Below, piece after piece: positions 1 to 11,842 of a DNA stretch of 24,768 nucleotides. This DNA is from Elysia marginata (taxonomy: Eukaryota; Mollusca; Gastropoda; Plakobranchidae). The translations under genes were made by a program, and so were the position numbers. The number at the start of each line of letters is the position of its first letter. The first letter of the stretch is position 1. The notes under the pieces were generated by a model that worked only from the letters and a program-made list of their open reading frames with translations, had not been told where the DNA came from and searched no databases. Location of the stretch: positions 209,005 through 233,772 of the forward strand of contig BMAT01001472.1 in assembly GCA_019649035.1 (NCBI GenBank). Reading direction: 5' to 3'.

Positions 1-1149
1 CATTGGATTAAAACCGCCTCTAAGAGTTTTACACATAGAACTTTCAAAGTCTCATTTCAGGGGCTCTACTTTTGTGTGCCAAAACAAGTTTAAGAAAAAA
101 ATCTCGACTGGGGAAGGCGCTTTCAACGTGATAATGTTTTGGGAAAGGCTTTATTCATTTGCAAATACTACGCTTAGGAGGAGCGGTTAAACCAGAGCTG
201 TAAATGCAACTTGATAAATTAAGAGCAGGATTTCTTGGTCCTTAAAAGATCCTGCGGTTCTGTACGTTTTGCCACCCTCGGGATATCTTCCTGGCCCGAC
301 CCGACAACCTTCACAGAAAAGCTGTACGGAACCGTGAGAGACTTAACCCTGACAGTCGACTTTACCAAGACGACCGGACCACAAATGTGACGTGACAACA
401 TCGCTAGAACAGAGAGGAATAAAAAATACTGACTGATAACCTTGTCCTCAAGTTTGGCAACGCACGCATGTATACAACCTAAAAAGAAGGTTTAAACCGT
501 AACGTGTCAAAGGAAAGCAGTTTTTCCTACTTCGCTGACCCTCTCCCACCTTCCAGGCCAACATACGAGACTATTCAGTTCTTCCTCATGTGATATTTTG
601 GTTTTTGTTCCATAAGTGTTCTTTGAAAGTCGCGAGTTAGTTGGGTGTGCAATGGGTGTAAGTGTGTATAACGTGTGCAATATATGCTATTGATCCTATT
701 CCTAATTTTAAGAGTTAAGATGTAACCTTAGTTTCAATGATAAGTGCATGTGTGTGTGCGTGTCGAAGGGTGTGGAGGGGTGTGTGTGTAATGTGTGCAG
801 TATCTGCTATTTATGCTGCTGAATAGAACTGATGTAGGCCTACCATTCATTTTTACCGACCATAAACAAACCAAATTTCCAAAAATGGATATATAAAATA
901 TTTTTATCCTTAACAGAGGAGTCATGATATTTTATGCGCTCGGGGCCCGCTCACGAGGACGAAGCCCAAAACGGAGGAAATCCAAGATTGCTGAAGGGCT
1001 AACGGGGCCGTATAAAACCCACGCTGCCTAGGGTTGTTTTTACGTCATACGTTATCGCCATCGGCGAGCAAGGTCTCTATTACTTTGAATATCCAATTCC
1101 GATGGAAAAACACTAGTGGGAGTTTGGTCTCAGTGGTTCTTTTTTTGTT
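1..1149. other. Intergenic, no gene supported
   Basis: TG-rich between about 640 and 800. GTGTGCAATATATGCTAT (673) is loosely repeated as GTGTGCAGTATCTGCTAT (793), about 120 bp apart. The palindrome GTAGGCCTAC sits at 834-843. Short open frames show no coding signal. Confidence 0.6.
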
Positions 1150-1422
1150 TTACTTATAGAATGCGCAGTCTTTTTTCATTATTGGCGACTCTACACAAAC
1201 AAAGTCATTTAAGAACAAAATATTAACATCTAGTTGTAAGCGATAAGCACTTTCTTTTTCTAAAAGCTGAAAGTTTGAATTTATTAATTTTTGTTTTGAA
1301 TTGACTACGTCTTGAGAGTGAACGGTCTTGCAGCAAGATGTTATACAGCCTTTTTGTTCTCTGTTTTGAAAACATCCTCGACGAGTTCTCTTTGTAACAT
1401 AAAGTGCGCGCACATTCATTCC
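1150..1422 (-). CDS. Candidate 3'-terminal exon, Cys-containing, unknown protein
   Basis: On the - strand a strong polypyrimidine tract and acceptor (CTTTGTCTTTCACTTCCAG) ends at 1423. It is followed by 90 open codons to TAA at 1150-1152, phase 0. Six cysteines occur: RRGCFQNREQKGC, ITSCC, then FVCVESP and KKDCAFYK at the end. The first third has a dibasic-rich stretch (TKRTRRG). I recognise no family, and upstream exons were not identified. The frame stays open upstream of the AG as well, so the AG may be a coincidence. It cannot share a transcript with the 2164-2375 candidate unless one of them is an alternative last exon, since both carry stops. Confidence 0.25.
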   Translation of the reverse strand, partial: GMNVRALYVTKRTRRGCFQNREQKGCITSCCKTVHSQDVVNSKQKLINSNFQLLEKESAYRLQLDVNILFLNDFVCVESPIMKKDCAFYK

Positions 1423-2163
1423 CTGGAAGTGAAAGACAAAGGTAGAATTAAAAGAATAGTAAATACAAGCATGAAGGGTAAACATAGACTTAACAAGTGC
1501 TAAGTGTTTATGAGTAACATCGGAGTAAATAAGACAAAATACCTAGGGTTATTAGATTTTTAGACTAGAACTAGAAAATACAAAAGATAGGGTCATGAAG
1601 TACATATACAACAGTTAAAGACTGTTGAAGTTTTTTTTAACCATTGGTTAATCTTTTCAGTGATCTGTTTTGAGAATAAAAAAAAAAAGAAAAATAATGT
1701 TTCAAAAAATGAACGATGAATGTAGCCCGAAATAAAGCTTGAATTTACTTAAACTAAATCTGTTAGGTGTTAGTGCACTCTCTATTGGAAAAAAAGAGAG
1801 AGACATAAGGGTAAGATAGATGCGGATTTTCAGAGTTCAAACATGTCAACAAAAAGGTCAATATTGTTATCCTTTCTAATAACGTCATACACTAGTCACA
1901 TAAAACGGATAAATCTCTCCTTTTTTTCTTTCACAAAAACAAAAAATAGTCTGAAACAGGTCCTTGTGTTTGCTTGGGAGCTTCTAAATTTATGTGTTAA
2001 GTGAAAATGCCTCAATGTTAACGCAGAATAACCACAACATGAACGCGAAGAAGTCAAACCCAACACAACAGTTACTCTCAGATGATTAAGGTCAGTTTGC
2101 TGGCCCTGTGCCAGATTCCTGCGGCTAGGCTTGCGGAGATGATCCGGTCTGCTTGCTCAGAAT

Positions 2164-2375
2164 TCAGCCATCTCGCAAGTTTTCTTTGAAATCAGCACGC
2201 TCTGTAGGCTGGAGGTTGTCTTGTTGCTTGCTGAACTCTCTTTCTGTCAAGTCAACGCTCAAGGCCAGATTAGTTACATCACTGATGCTGTGCTGTATAA
2301 TGTACACATTTAGTCCTAGGTCGACAGGCCTACGCGTAGAATTATGTTCTTGACAATGGTTTGAAATTCTGTATC
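2164..2375 (-). CDS. Candidate 3'-terminal exon, unknown protein
   Basis: On the - strand, a good 3' splice site (TGTTCCTTTTTGTTTAAG) ends at 2376. It is followed by 70 open codons to TGA at 2164-2166, entering in phase 1. The peptide includes DLGLNVYIIQHSISDVTNLA and SVDLTEREFSKQQDN, then LQPTERADFKENLRDG. It is hydrophilic and balanced in composition, unlike the Lys/Phe/Ile-rich frames typical of AT-rich non-coding DNA. Most of its codons start with a purine. I recognise no domain, and no upstream exon could be linked. It could be the last exon of a - strand gene whose other exons I cannot see, or a decayed coding fragment. The + strand also stays open here for about 66 codons, which lowers certainty. 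Confidence 0.35.
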
Positions 2376-2379
2376 CTTA

Positions 2380-4250
2380 AACAAAAAGGAACAAAACAAA
2401 ATTACCGGAGGGTGAAACTCGGTAGATTGACAGATAAGACTGTCTAAAAATCGTATATTTGTTCAATAAGCTGAAAGCCAAATCGCAAATCTGGGTTAGG
2501 TTGGCCATTCTCGTGTGAGTTACAAATTTAAATACACTTTGTGAGCGCTGGTTTTCTTCCACATGTAAGATGTTTCAAGAATTCTCCTGCTCAATTTCTG
2601 TCATTTTGACACATTGCACCAGAGTAATAGCGTTGAAATATCAAGATACAAGATGGCGTAAGGCCCCCCGAAGAATATAGAAAAACTGTTTTGTGCAGTG
2701 AGTCAATGTAACTCAAATTCATGTTGTATCTCTTTGATTTTTTTTTAATTAATGTTTGAGGGGGGTTGGGGTGTCAAAAAATCTACCAAATCATTATCTT
2801 TCACAATAAGTCAACTAGGTATTCAACAAAAATAGCTTAAGAAACGCAGTCTACAATCAAATCGAAGATTCCATCTCTAAAATAAACTTCAAGATACGAG
2901 AAAAAATATATTAGAAAAACACTTCAGCAACTATAATTCTTTCATAGAAACTGAAACTTAAGATTTCAAACTTACCTCCATATTCACCCAACGCTTTCTC
3001 CGTTAAAAACATTGAACCTGATCTTAGTACAATATGAGACATAAATGGACCTGTTCAGTACATTTCCGGCTCGTTCTCTACCGTTTTCAAGCCAAGTAAA
3101 GTACGTTTTATCCCAGTCGTCGTTATCCGATACTACAATTCGGTTTTTTTTCTTAAGAGCGAGGTTACATTAGGGCCTACCAAGAAGCAAGTAGGCCACA
3201 AAATGACCATCTAGTCTTGAAACTGTATGCTATGTGGGATCTAGGTGTAAAACCCCGTAAAACTAGTGAGCAAATCCAAGGAAAAAAAACAAATTTTTAT
3301 TCAATTTTTAGTGCTGCTGAACGGCGATATTGTAGACAAAATAAAGCACATTGGAAACTAAATAAAAAATTATCTTTCAAATTACAAAGCAACAAAAGTG
3401 TTGTTTCGCAATGAACGCGCATCGGGTATAATCTATTTGAATAAAATGATCTTTTATCAGTTGTAAAAGCAATGGAATATTTTCGTCAGTGTTAAAAAGG
3501 GGTGAAAAGCGTAAAATTATTGCACACAAAAATCTAAATACAGGCAGGCCTATAAAATTGCAGCTTTGACATTTGACGTTCACATATACACGTTTTTGAA
3601 TACCTTACTCTTAGAAACGGCGTTGCTTAATTGGTTAACTAAAGCTTAAAGAGTAACGGTATTGTTGACAAAATGTAATTTTCAATAGAGACAAGAACGC
3701 ACTATGTGCCAAGCTTATCAAAATGATTCAACGATCGCATCAATATCTTCGTGACTGAGGGGAAAAAACGGTTAAGTTGATTACCAACGACGTATAGATG
3801 GCTATAAAAAAAATATTCAATCAACACTTGATTTGAAAAAAAAAGGTTAAAGGAACCTCCAAAAAAAGAAAACGAGAAGTAAATAAGATAAATAATTGAA
3901 TAGGAAAGAATTGTACATCATGTTGATGAAAGTTCACTAAGAAAAGGGTTATGGAGGGATAGAAATTAAAACAAACGAGGAAAAAATTGCTGAAAGTTTG
4001 TGAAACAGAAGAGATTTCTGGGTTAGTAGAGCAATCAATAATAGTTGTACAAAATCTGCAGTGACGTCGAGGAGTAATCTACACTTCCCGAATTTCCCAC
4101 TCTACTCAAATCTGTAATTGAACTTCGATTACATAATTATTTTCTGCCTTTTTATGTTATTGTTCCGATGGCGTAACCTACCATTTGTGCTGTTTTAGAA
4201 ACTGAAACAACATTACAACTCTGCTTGATTCACAGCTTTTATTAGATTTT
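2380..4250. other. Intergenic, AT-rich, nothing supported
   Basis: No convincing exon, repeat or RNA gene. The short frames on both strands are Lys/Phe/Ile-rich and typical of random AT-rich DNA. Confidence 0.6.
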
Positions 4251-4304
4251 TATGCTCCCTGGCTTTTATGTCTCAAGTTTTCTTTTAATATCTTTTACGC
4301 TCGC

Positions 4305-4795
4305 ACTGTATCCTCCTCTATATGTCCCTCTCTGTGCCTCTTTTTATCTGCCTGTCTGTCTTTATATCGGTCTCTCTGTCTCTATGTCTATGTGTGTGTC
4401 CCTCTCCCTCTCTCGCTCTTTCTCTCTATGTCACACACATACCCACTCTATCTATCTCCATCTTTCTGTCTCTCTCTTTTACATTTGTAATATTTTTTTT
4501 AATTTTCTTGCTTTTTCCTTTCTCTATTTGGTTTTTTGTTGTTGTTGTTGTTTGTCTCTTTTTTCTTTTTCTCTCCTTGGCCATTTTTGTTTTTAAACTA
4601 AGTCAAAGTAACTATGATTTAGCCTATCCTCCATCCTCCCAGAAAAAACTGTGTGCAGCTTTTCTTTTTTCATCGCATTATTTCTCTGTTTCTCTATCTC
4701 GTACCCTCAAACAGACTCTATTAGAAAATCTCTGTCTCTGTCTCTCTCTCTTTCTCTTTCGCTCTCTCTCTCTCTATCTTCCTCTCTGTATATTA
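4305..4795. repeat. Pyrimidine-rich (CT) low-complexity tract
   Basis: Long runs of CT, CTGT and CTTT, with a (GTT)n stretch at about 4538-4553 and denser (TC)n at 4729-4791. The open frames through it encode only Ser/Leu/Phe/Cys low-complexity peptides and are not taken as genes. Confidence 0.85.
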
Positions 4796-4967
4796 TCCAT
4801 TTTTAAACAGAACAGTTTTACAATTACAATGCCTATTAAAAAGTTTAGCATACTTCCTAAGCAAAGTTGGTCAGAGATAAGTGGATCCTTGCAATCTAGC
4901 CTTTGGTTGGTTCAATAGCTTTGTACGAGTAGACCATTTCAAATAAAGAAAAGAATGAGAATCAAAG

Positions 4968-5193
4968 AGTTTCAATCATCATTTGTCCTTTACGGTGGAC
5001 GAGGAGGACCAAGAATTGCATTCTATTCTCAGGAGTGCCTGTTACGAATGTTCATTTTTGTTTCAAGAAGCGAAAGAGAGAAAAGGTGGTGGAAATGTAA
5101 GTGCGGAGACTGTAAAGGATGTCAAATACGACGAGCAATGCATGTTTGCGAAAGGCCAAACTTGTGCTTTGTGCTTAAGACATTATAACGCAC
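4968..5193 (+). CDS. Candidate internal exon, Cys-containing, unknown protein
   Basis: The frame open from 4959 reads ...SFTVDEEDQELHSILRSACY, then ECSFLFQEAKERKGGG, VKDVKYDEQCMFAKGQTC and ALCLRHYNA, to a good donor CAC|GTGAGC at 5194 (phase 1). The sequence is richer in G+C than its surroundings, and many codons begin with G, as in real coding DNA. There is no in-frame ATG near its start, and the acceptor is weak (AG at 4966-4967 or 4968-4969, with little pyrimidine tract). An overlapping frame from ATG 4955 to TAA 5186 also stays open and has a Cys-rich stretch (WKCKCGDCKGC), so the correct frame is not certain. No family recognised; start coordinate approximate. Confidence 0.3.
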
Positions 5194-5402
5194 GTGAGCT
5201 ATTTTTTTTCTTTTTATAGCAAGTGACTAAATTCTGTCTTGCCCTGTTTTCATCTTTTTCCCCTGCTTTTGACCTTTAATGTCATTGGATCTGACCTTTT
5301 AGCAACAGGTGAGTTCCCTAAACGAATGCGTGCCAGGCCCCAAACGGGTGAGTAGATTGATTCATGGGCAAGACAAATTTGAAAAGATTTAGTCGGGGGC
5401 AA

Positions 5403-5414
5403 GGGGGGGGGGGG
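5403..5414. repeat. Poly-G run (12 G)
   Basis: Twelve consecutive G in an AT-rich setting; a likely length-variable homopolymer. Confidence 0.9.
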
Positions 5415-5538
5415 TATAGGGCAGAAAGGTGACAAGCAGTCTAGTGAAATGAGTTTACAAGAGTGTAAGACAAGAGGGATGATAGAAAGAATTGGTTAGT
5501 TCATTGTGGTATGTTGTCTATTTTCGTGTTATATTTGG

Positions 5539-5594
5539 TAGAGAGATAGAGAGAGAGACAGGGAGACAGAGCAGAGAGAGACAGAAACAGAGAC

Positions 5595-5633
<39 letters not shown>

Positions 5634-5634
5634 A
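5539..5634. repeat. Purine-rich (GA)n microsatellite
   Basis: GAGA and GACA repeats, with a pure (AG)14 core at 5599-5626. The ORF rich in Arg and Glu that crosses it is a product of the repeat. Confidence 0.9.
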
Positions 5635-5639
5635 GCACG

Positions 5640-8600
5640 GTTACATGGGCCTCTGCACAGGTAAGCATGATTTCGCTAAATGGCAAAATTCCGTGCAGTT
5701 GTTTGACACCTGTTTATTTGATTATAGGAATCATGTGTACCGTCTTGAACGAAACACCTCCGGTAACAGATCCCACCAATTTACGCCTAAAATAAACACA
5801 AGTCGACCTGGCACAAAATGCTACAACTGTTAGTGTTACCTGCGATGTATTGAATTCATACCTTAAAGGTTGAGCTGGGAGGAAAAGAAGTGTGAACAAA
5901 GAATACTGGAAAGGTACAAACTAAAAATACAAAAAGGTGAGACTGATAATTGTTTAACCATAAGGTTAGCCCGCCCACATCGAACATAGCGAACATGTGG
6001 GTCGTTGTTACATAAACGTAGTTTTTTAACTATTTTATCAAGAAAGTAACCACCTAGTTGTAAATAGAGGCAAACAACCATCGACTATTAAAACTTTATC
6101 TAAAATCTTGTCATAGAAGGGCATAGGTGATTACATTTTTTTTCTTTTTCTTGGGATGGTTTTTCCAAAATAAGATTAGTGCTCACAAAATATAGTATGA
6201 TTGTTACGCGTGTGATATTGCTTTGATGACAAAAGATTTCTTGCAGGGCCAATTCGTAAGAGTCGCAATGTTACAAAGAACTTTGCTCCGATTTATTTTG
6301 CATGTTGTATCATTCAATAAGTTTTGGGATGTTTTCTATGATCTCCAGCGTACAAAAGTTACAAACGTTCAAAAATGTTGAATTGGAATCGAGTGTAAAG
6401 ACATCAACAGAGACATGCGAAGACGATACTTATATTTAAGTAACTGTTGAAAATTTAGCTATTGTTCTCTAAATACATCTGGTCCAAAGATAATTGCTAT
6501 TCAGGACATGATCAGATAGACATGCGACCGCGAAAGAAGATGGCCGACGAAAAAAATTACACAGCTTTGCCATACCAATGACATCCAATAGTAATGTCAT
6601 TTTTTTTTTAATATTGTGTTCTTTTCATAAGGGCATAAGGTCTGTAAATGTACATTGAGAGAATGCGCCCTAGCATCTGTTTCAAAACTAATAAAAAATG
6701 CTGCAGAAAAGTTAGTCGAGTGTTTTTTGTAAACACGTTTGGAATTTCATATCAAACATGTTATTTATACTAAAGCGATCTTAAGAAAAAAATTCGTTGA
6801 GCTTTGCCTTTACTTAATTTCATCGGGATATGTTTTTACAAATTAATATAACTTCATTTTAACAACCTTTATAAGTCCTAACTTGCCCCTTCTACAAAGT
6901 TTGAAAATGAACTATGACGAGAATAACAGATAGCTGTGACTATACTTAAATCTCACCCTTAGAGGCCGAAAAGAAGAAAAAAAAACCTTAATGAGGTTGT
7001 GTTACAGTCTTCAGAATATTGATAGCATGGAATTGCCGAGACCAATTTCTACATGCATTTTTCTTTATCTCTGTTTAAATATGTAAATTATATCTATATC
7101 TAGATATAGCTTTATTTTCGTTATGTGTATAAGTTCACTTACAGTTCCCTTTCCCTTCTTTTCTTTTTTTATGTTCCAGAATTCTTTAAAGCGTAAGCTT
7201 TACCGTTACTTTATGTCAAACTTTAAACATAAAACTTTGGTTAAAAAAAAAAGGCTCACTTCGATGCTTTAAAACGAGAATAGCCAACAAACGTTGCACC
7301 AAGAAAGTTTGTAAATTGTTTTGCCAGCTCACCCTTCTAGAACACGCTGCAAAGCACTAATTTGCTCTGTAAAACACACCATCTAGCTTTCACAGTGGCC
7401 AGCATTTGAATCTAGGTTTACACATTGAGGCCGATTCAGATTTTAAATGTCGCAAAAGAGCTCTTTCGGGCCTGTATTGAACTTCTTTTAAAATGTCCCC
7501 ACTCATGTACATTTTCAGAGGCTGATGTCTTTACAACATAATTTTTCTCAGGCTCTGAATTGTCTCGCACCTAACGCTGATCCTGAAAGTTAGGACCTTA
7601 GCTCCCGTGATTATAACAAGATATGTTAATCTCTTAATTTCTGTTCAAGCAATAAGTAAATTAGTACTCTGTGCGGTGTCTTTTAGAATTTTTATGGAGA
7701 TATTCCTTTGAATCCTTAGCCCCCATTCAATTTTCTAAAGAAGTCATTTAAAAAGAATTCTAATACCGCAGCGCTGAAACAAATCTCATTGGACATACGT
7801 TGAGAAAAAGCAGTCAACTGGTAAAACTAAAAGATCGCAAAGATTAAAAGATAAATAAAATATTTTATATGAATGTATCTGATCAGAAGAGCAAAAATTT
7901 GGTTCAAGATAACCTTCTGGAAAGATAGGCCTAAAGAAAATCTAAGAACATCGTGATTATATAGGCCTTATCTAAAGTTGAATCAAAGACTGTTTTCAAA
8001 GGATTTTTCGTGAGTTGTTATGCATTAAACTTAAAATCAATAAGACAAAAGAACAACAATTTGATTCAGTAAATGTGTAATTATATTGGCTTCTAATTCA
8101 TTCAATTTTTAAGTGTGACGTCGTTGTTTATTGAGATAAAATTGTGGACATTGAAATGATTTCAGAACCGATTTCTCAGTTTGTCATGAAACAGTGAAAG
8201 ATCTTGGCTTTGGGCTGTGTCGGACAATACGAGAGATGGTGATAACTCTCGGATACTAAGGGGCGCTCCTTTTCCTCTCTTGACCTTCGTTGTGCCAGCA
8301 CATGAGGAGCAACAAACAGTTGTCTCTGGCCTGAAAAAAAGGAAATCGGGAAACAATGATTATTTTAGATCATGCAAGCTCATCAGAAATTGTATTCAAC
8401 CTTCAACTCATAAAGATAGATAGAAAGAAATAAAGATTTTATAGAGTCAAGGTCGGATACTTCGAACCCTATGGGAACAAAATTTAACTTCGAACTTCGA
8501 AAAACCGATACCCAAAAATAGAGTTACTTATATACATTACAAAAGAAAGATGAAATCGGTATTTGAATATATACTTCGAATTATACAACTATCCGTTACG

Positions 8601-10400
8601 CCCAGTTTCGAATTGTATGAACTCGACTATGTTTTTTTTTCTCCAGGGATCTGTTCTGAGTAAAGCGAAAACCTTGACAAATTAGACTGTGAGGTGCCTG
8701 GTCCAATTATACGGCCTGGAGGTCTGGACCTGGAGATGTAGCAGCCCTGGGTGAGACACCTGCTCAGCTCACTCACTGTGGAAAACTAGCTCAGCTTAAA
8801 AGCTACAGGTTTAGACAAAATCCTTGATTCTCCATTAAATGTAGAGAAAAAATTTAGTGATTATTTTGGGCTGTTTGTTTTTTTTTTCATTTATTGTGGG
8901 GGTGGCTTGCTTTTGTTTGTTGCTTTTTTTAGGAGAGAATGTTCCGTCGGTACCAAACCTCGGGTGATATTTTGCTTATTATCTTAACGAATTGGTCTCG
9001 AACGGCTAGGTATCTATTTTGCTTTCAATGTTAGGGAATAAACAATCATGACTTTATCCATTTGTATCAACTATCAAATAAAGGACTGTTCTGTTAAGAA
9101 ATGTGAGAAATCGTGAAACAGTTGAACTTTTTTTCATTAAAAAATCTATGAGAAAAGGCCTGTGGTAGCTAATGAGTAACATCAAAGTCAGGTCTGATTC
9201 TCTAATATCATATTAAATAATGTGACGCATGCTTATATAAGGATACCAAAAGCTGCACGATTATTAATTTTTGCCTATTGTCCTCCAGCTTGATATTCCA
9301 TTACAATACCTCAACCTCATTGGTTTACATACAGGCCTGAACTAAGACAGTGTTGGTTTTATCTTGAACAAAAAACACAAAGAAATTAACCTTAAAGGTT
9401 GAAACTAAAGCTAAGAAAAAAGTCTACATCCTTTGTTTTGTACTTTAAAAAGTAGCAAGCCCAGCTAAAAGAAAATTAGAATGAGGTTATAAAGATAAGA
9501 AGAAACCCGCAGTTTTCTATCATTTCTATTAGAAGCGTCGCAAGCATTAAGCTTCGGTGAGTATATTCAAAGTGATCGTGAGGAATTCTTAGCAGTAAAC
9601 CAAATGGTGAGAAATTCCTGAGACAGCAAAAAATGAAAATGAAAGCAACTCAACGTCGAACTTGGAGGAGATGGAAGAAGACAGCTAACTGATTTATAAA
9701 CCACCTTTACCATTAGTAGAATTAACCGGCATTCTTAGCTGTTTGGTACACAAGCAGACCATAATCATTTCGAATAAACAGCAGTTGCTGCCAAACCGTG
9801 ATTGTAAAAATGAAAAAAAAAATGATCGGGAGTGGTAAAAGGTCGCGGGTACCTGGCCGATAATAAACGTACAGGTAGCTCACGGTAATGTGGCACTGAG
9901 CTTAGTGGGGGAGTAAGTTTTATGACAGGTTTGTGCTTTGCTTGCTTTGTCTGCCTCAAAGAACACGTGAGCAGAACTGGTGGGAAGGTGAATATATTTT
10001 ACAAGGGAGATCAAAGGCAGAAGTATAAAAGAAATAAATAAATTACCTCACAGATTAATCGACAGATAGCAGGCAAATTAGATAAAAAAGCAACTCTACT
10101 AATGCGAAAGCCAAACCCTTAGGTAAGAAGTCAATAGTCAGACATTTAGAAAAATAAACACAAAGCAAAGAATGAAAAATAATTATGCAGGCATAATAGA
10201 TTGATGAGCATTCTGGAGAATCAATGTAAAAAGAGGAAAATAGCAAGAAGCGGTTTAGCAGGTAATGCAAGTTTACAGGAAATGTGCCATCAAACAACCT
10301 ACTCTTATACATGTATCAAGCGGCAGAATCTTTCACAGATAGCCAGCCAGACAAACAAATAAACAGATATAAGACATAAATAGGTAAATAGATAAAAAAA
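5640..10400. other. Long intergenic stretch, no gene supported
   Basis: Nearly 4.8 kb with only short uninformative frames. A locally less AT-rich patch at about 8160-8420 is open in several frames on both strands (for example TVKDLGFGLCRTIREM on +). I see no splice-site pair or domain to support an exon there. Confidence 0.6.
7094..7109. repeat. Perfect 16-bp palindrome
   Basis: CTATATCTAGATATAG is self-complementary over all 16 bases. Function unknown. Confidence 0.85.
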
Positions 10401-10417
10401 AAAGACTGACAGATTCG

Positions 10418-10427
<10 letters not shown>

Positions 10428-10486
<59 letters not shown>

Positions 10487-10542
10487 GGATGGGCAGATAA
10501 ATAGATAGATAGATAGATAGGAGATTGATAGATAGATAGATA
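10428..10542. repeat. (TAGA)n / GATA microsatellite
   Basis: About 15 uninterrupted units at 10428-10486. After an imperfect spacer, shorter runs follow at about 10498-10520 and 10526-10542. The - strand ORF through it (Tyr-Leu-Ser-Ile repeats) is an artefact. Confidence 0.95.
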
Positions 10543-11147
10543 CCAACTTTCGAAACCAATAGTTCCAGAATGGTTTTTAAGATTAGTGTAATTAACAGGT
10601 CGCTACCGTTATGCAGGAAATAGAGAGTGATCAAAAAGACTGAGCGCAAAGTGTGTAAAATAAATCCAACATGGACTGCTATGGTGTGACCGATCACCGA
10701 AAAATATTCTCGGTAAAATAGTGGAATGATCCTTAAACATTAATGAATATAGATGGAATCAACCAAAGCTTCTACTTAAGCATCATATATGTAAGATATT
10801 TTTTAGGCTTAATAAGACTGGTCGTGGTGACTCAGTATTTTTTTAATGTCGAAAGCGCCAAGGAGGCTTAATGAAGGCTCATCGTTGAAATAGGGGCCCA
10901 TCAATTTCTATTGAGGATGGTTCCTAAGCACTAATAAAAGTGTTAAAATGAGCTTGAGAGTTGGCAGGTATAGCGTAGACGAATCATGCAATCTTTTAAA
11001 TCGTCTTGTTTTTTTTAGTTTAGCATTAAATTTGTACTTTTCCATGAATGATCTTCTCACGCAAGCTTTATCGATTAGTGGTAGTAGTAGTAATAATAAA
11101 TAGTAATAGGACCAGCAGTGGCAGCACCAGCAGCATTTATGGGGGTA

Positions 11148-11150
<3 letters not shown>

Positions 11151-11219
<69 letters not shown>

Positions 11220-11270
11220 AAGTAGTAGTAGGAGGAGGAGGAGGAGGAGGTGGTGGTAGTGGAGGAGGAG
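11151..11270. repeat. Compound trinucleotide microsatellite (TAG)23 then (AGG)n
   Basis: A pure (TAG)23 run occupies 11151-11219 and is followed by AGTAGTAGTA, (AGG)n at 11230-11250, and mixed GGT/GGA. A short interrupted (TAG)/(AAT) stretch precedes it near 11079-11110. The poly-Val and poly-Leu frames over it are artefacts. Confidence 0.95.
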
Positions 11271-11842
11271 AAAGATGAAGGGCATTAGAAGCAGGAGTGG
11301 TTGTGGTTGTCGTGGAGATGGCAGTCGTCGTACTTCGTAATTTCCATTTTATTTTTTGTTCATTTTAAATTGGAAATCGTGTAGGCCCTACAACCGGTGC
11401 AGGAAATTGGTTGCTCAGAAAATCGTTGTTCTTGAAATGATATTATATGACAGAGTGTGTGGTTTTGGAGGAAGCTGGAGGGGGGGAGCTTCTAGACACT
11501 TTGAGCTAGTAACACGATCACGTGGTCACTCCATCCAGTCAGGGGGGCATGAGCTTTCATCCTTTACGTGACGTGGATCAATGAGAGATCGATTTCTAGG
11601 TTGGTCTGATTGTAGCCTTTACTTTCTGAAGAAACCAGGATCCGAAAGAACTTTGAGTCGAGAGGAGCTCGAGTCTGAGAAGAGAACGTGAGGTGGGGAG
11701 AGAAAACGTTTGCACTGATGGCCGATAACTTTAGGCGGTACCGTGAAAGAGGGACATAATACTATAAGAAAAGTAAAACATGGATAGGAGGAGTAGGGGA
11801 ATAGGGGCAAACTAACAAAGAAAGAGGCATAGAGAGAGAAAG

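Noticed and set aside
4252..4918. Two overlapping 114- and 198-codon + strand frames
   Set aside because: They are Ser/Leu/Phe low-complexity products of the CT-rich tract; the pyrimidine repeat simply lacks stop codons.
8162..8423. Coding-like patch open in several frames on both strands
   Set aside because: Open frames on both strands reflect lower A+T; no convincing acceptor/donor pair or motif could be found.
10305..10697. Long - strand frame rich in Tyr-Leu-Ser-Ile repeats
   Set aside because: It is the translation of the (TAGA)n microsatellite; there is no start context, domain or splice-site support.
10908..11285. Poly-Leu frame on - and poly-Val frame on + over the TAG/AGG array
   Set aside because: Both come purely from the trinucleotide repeat.
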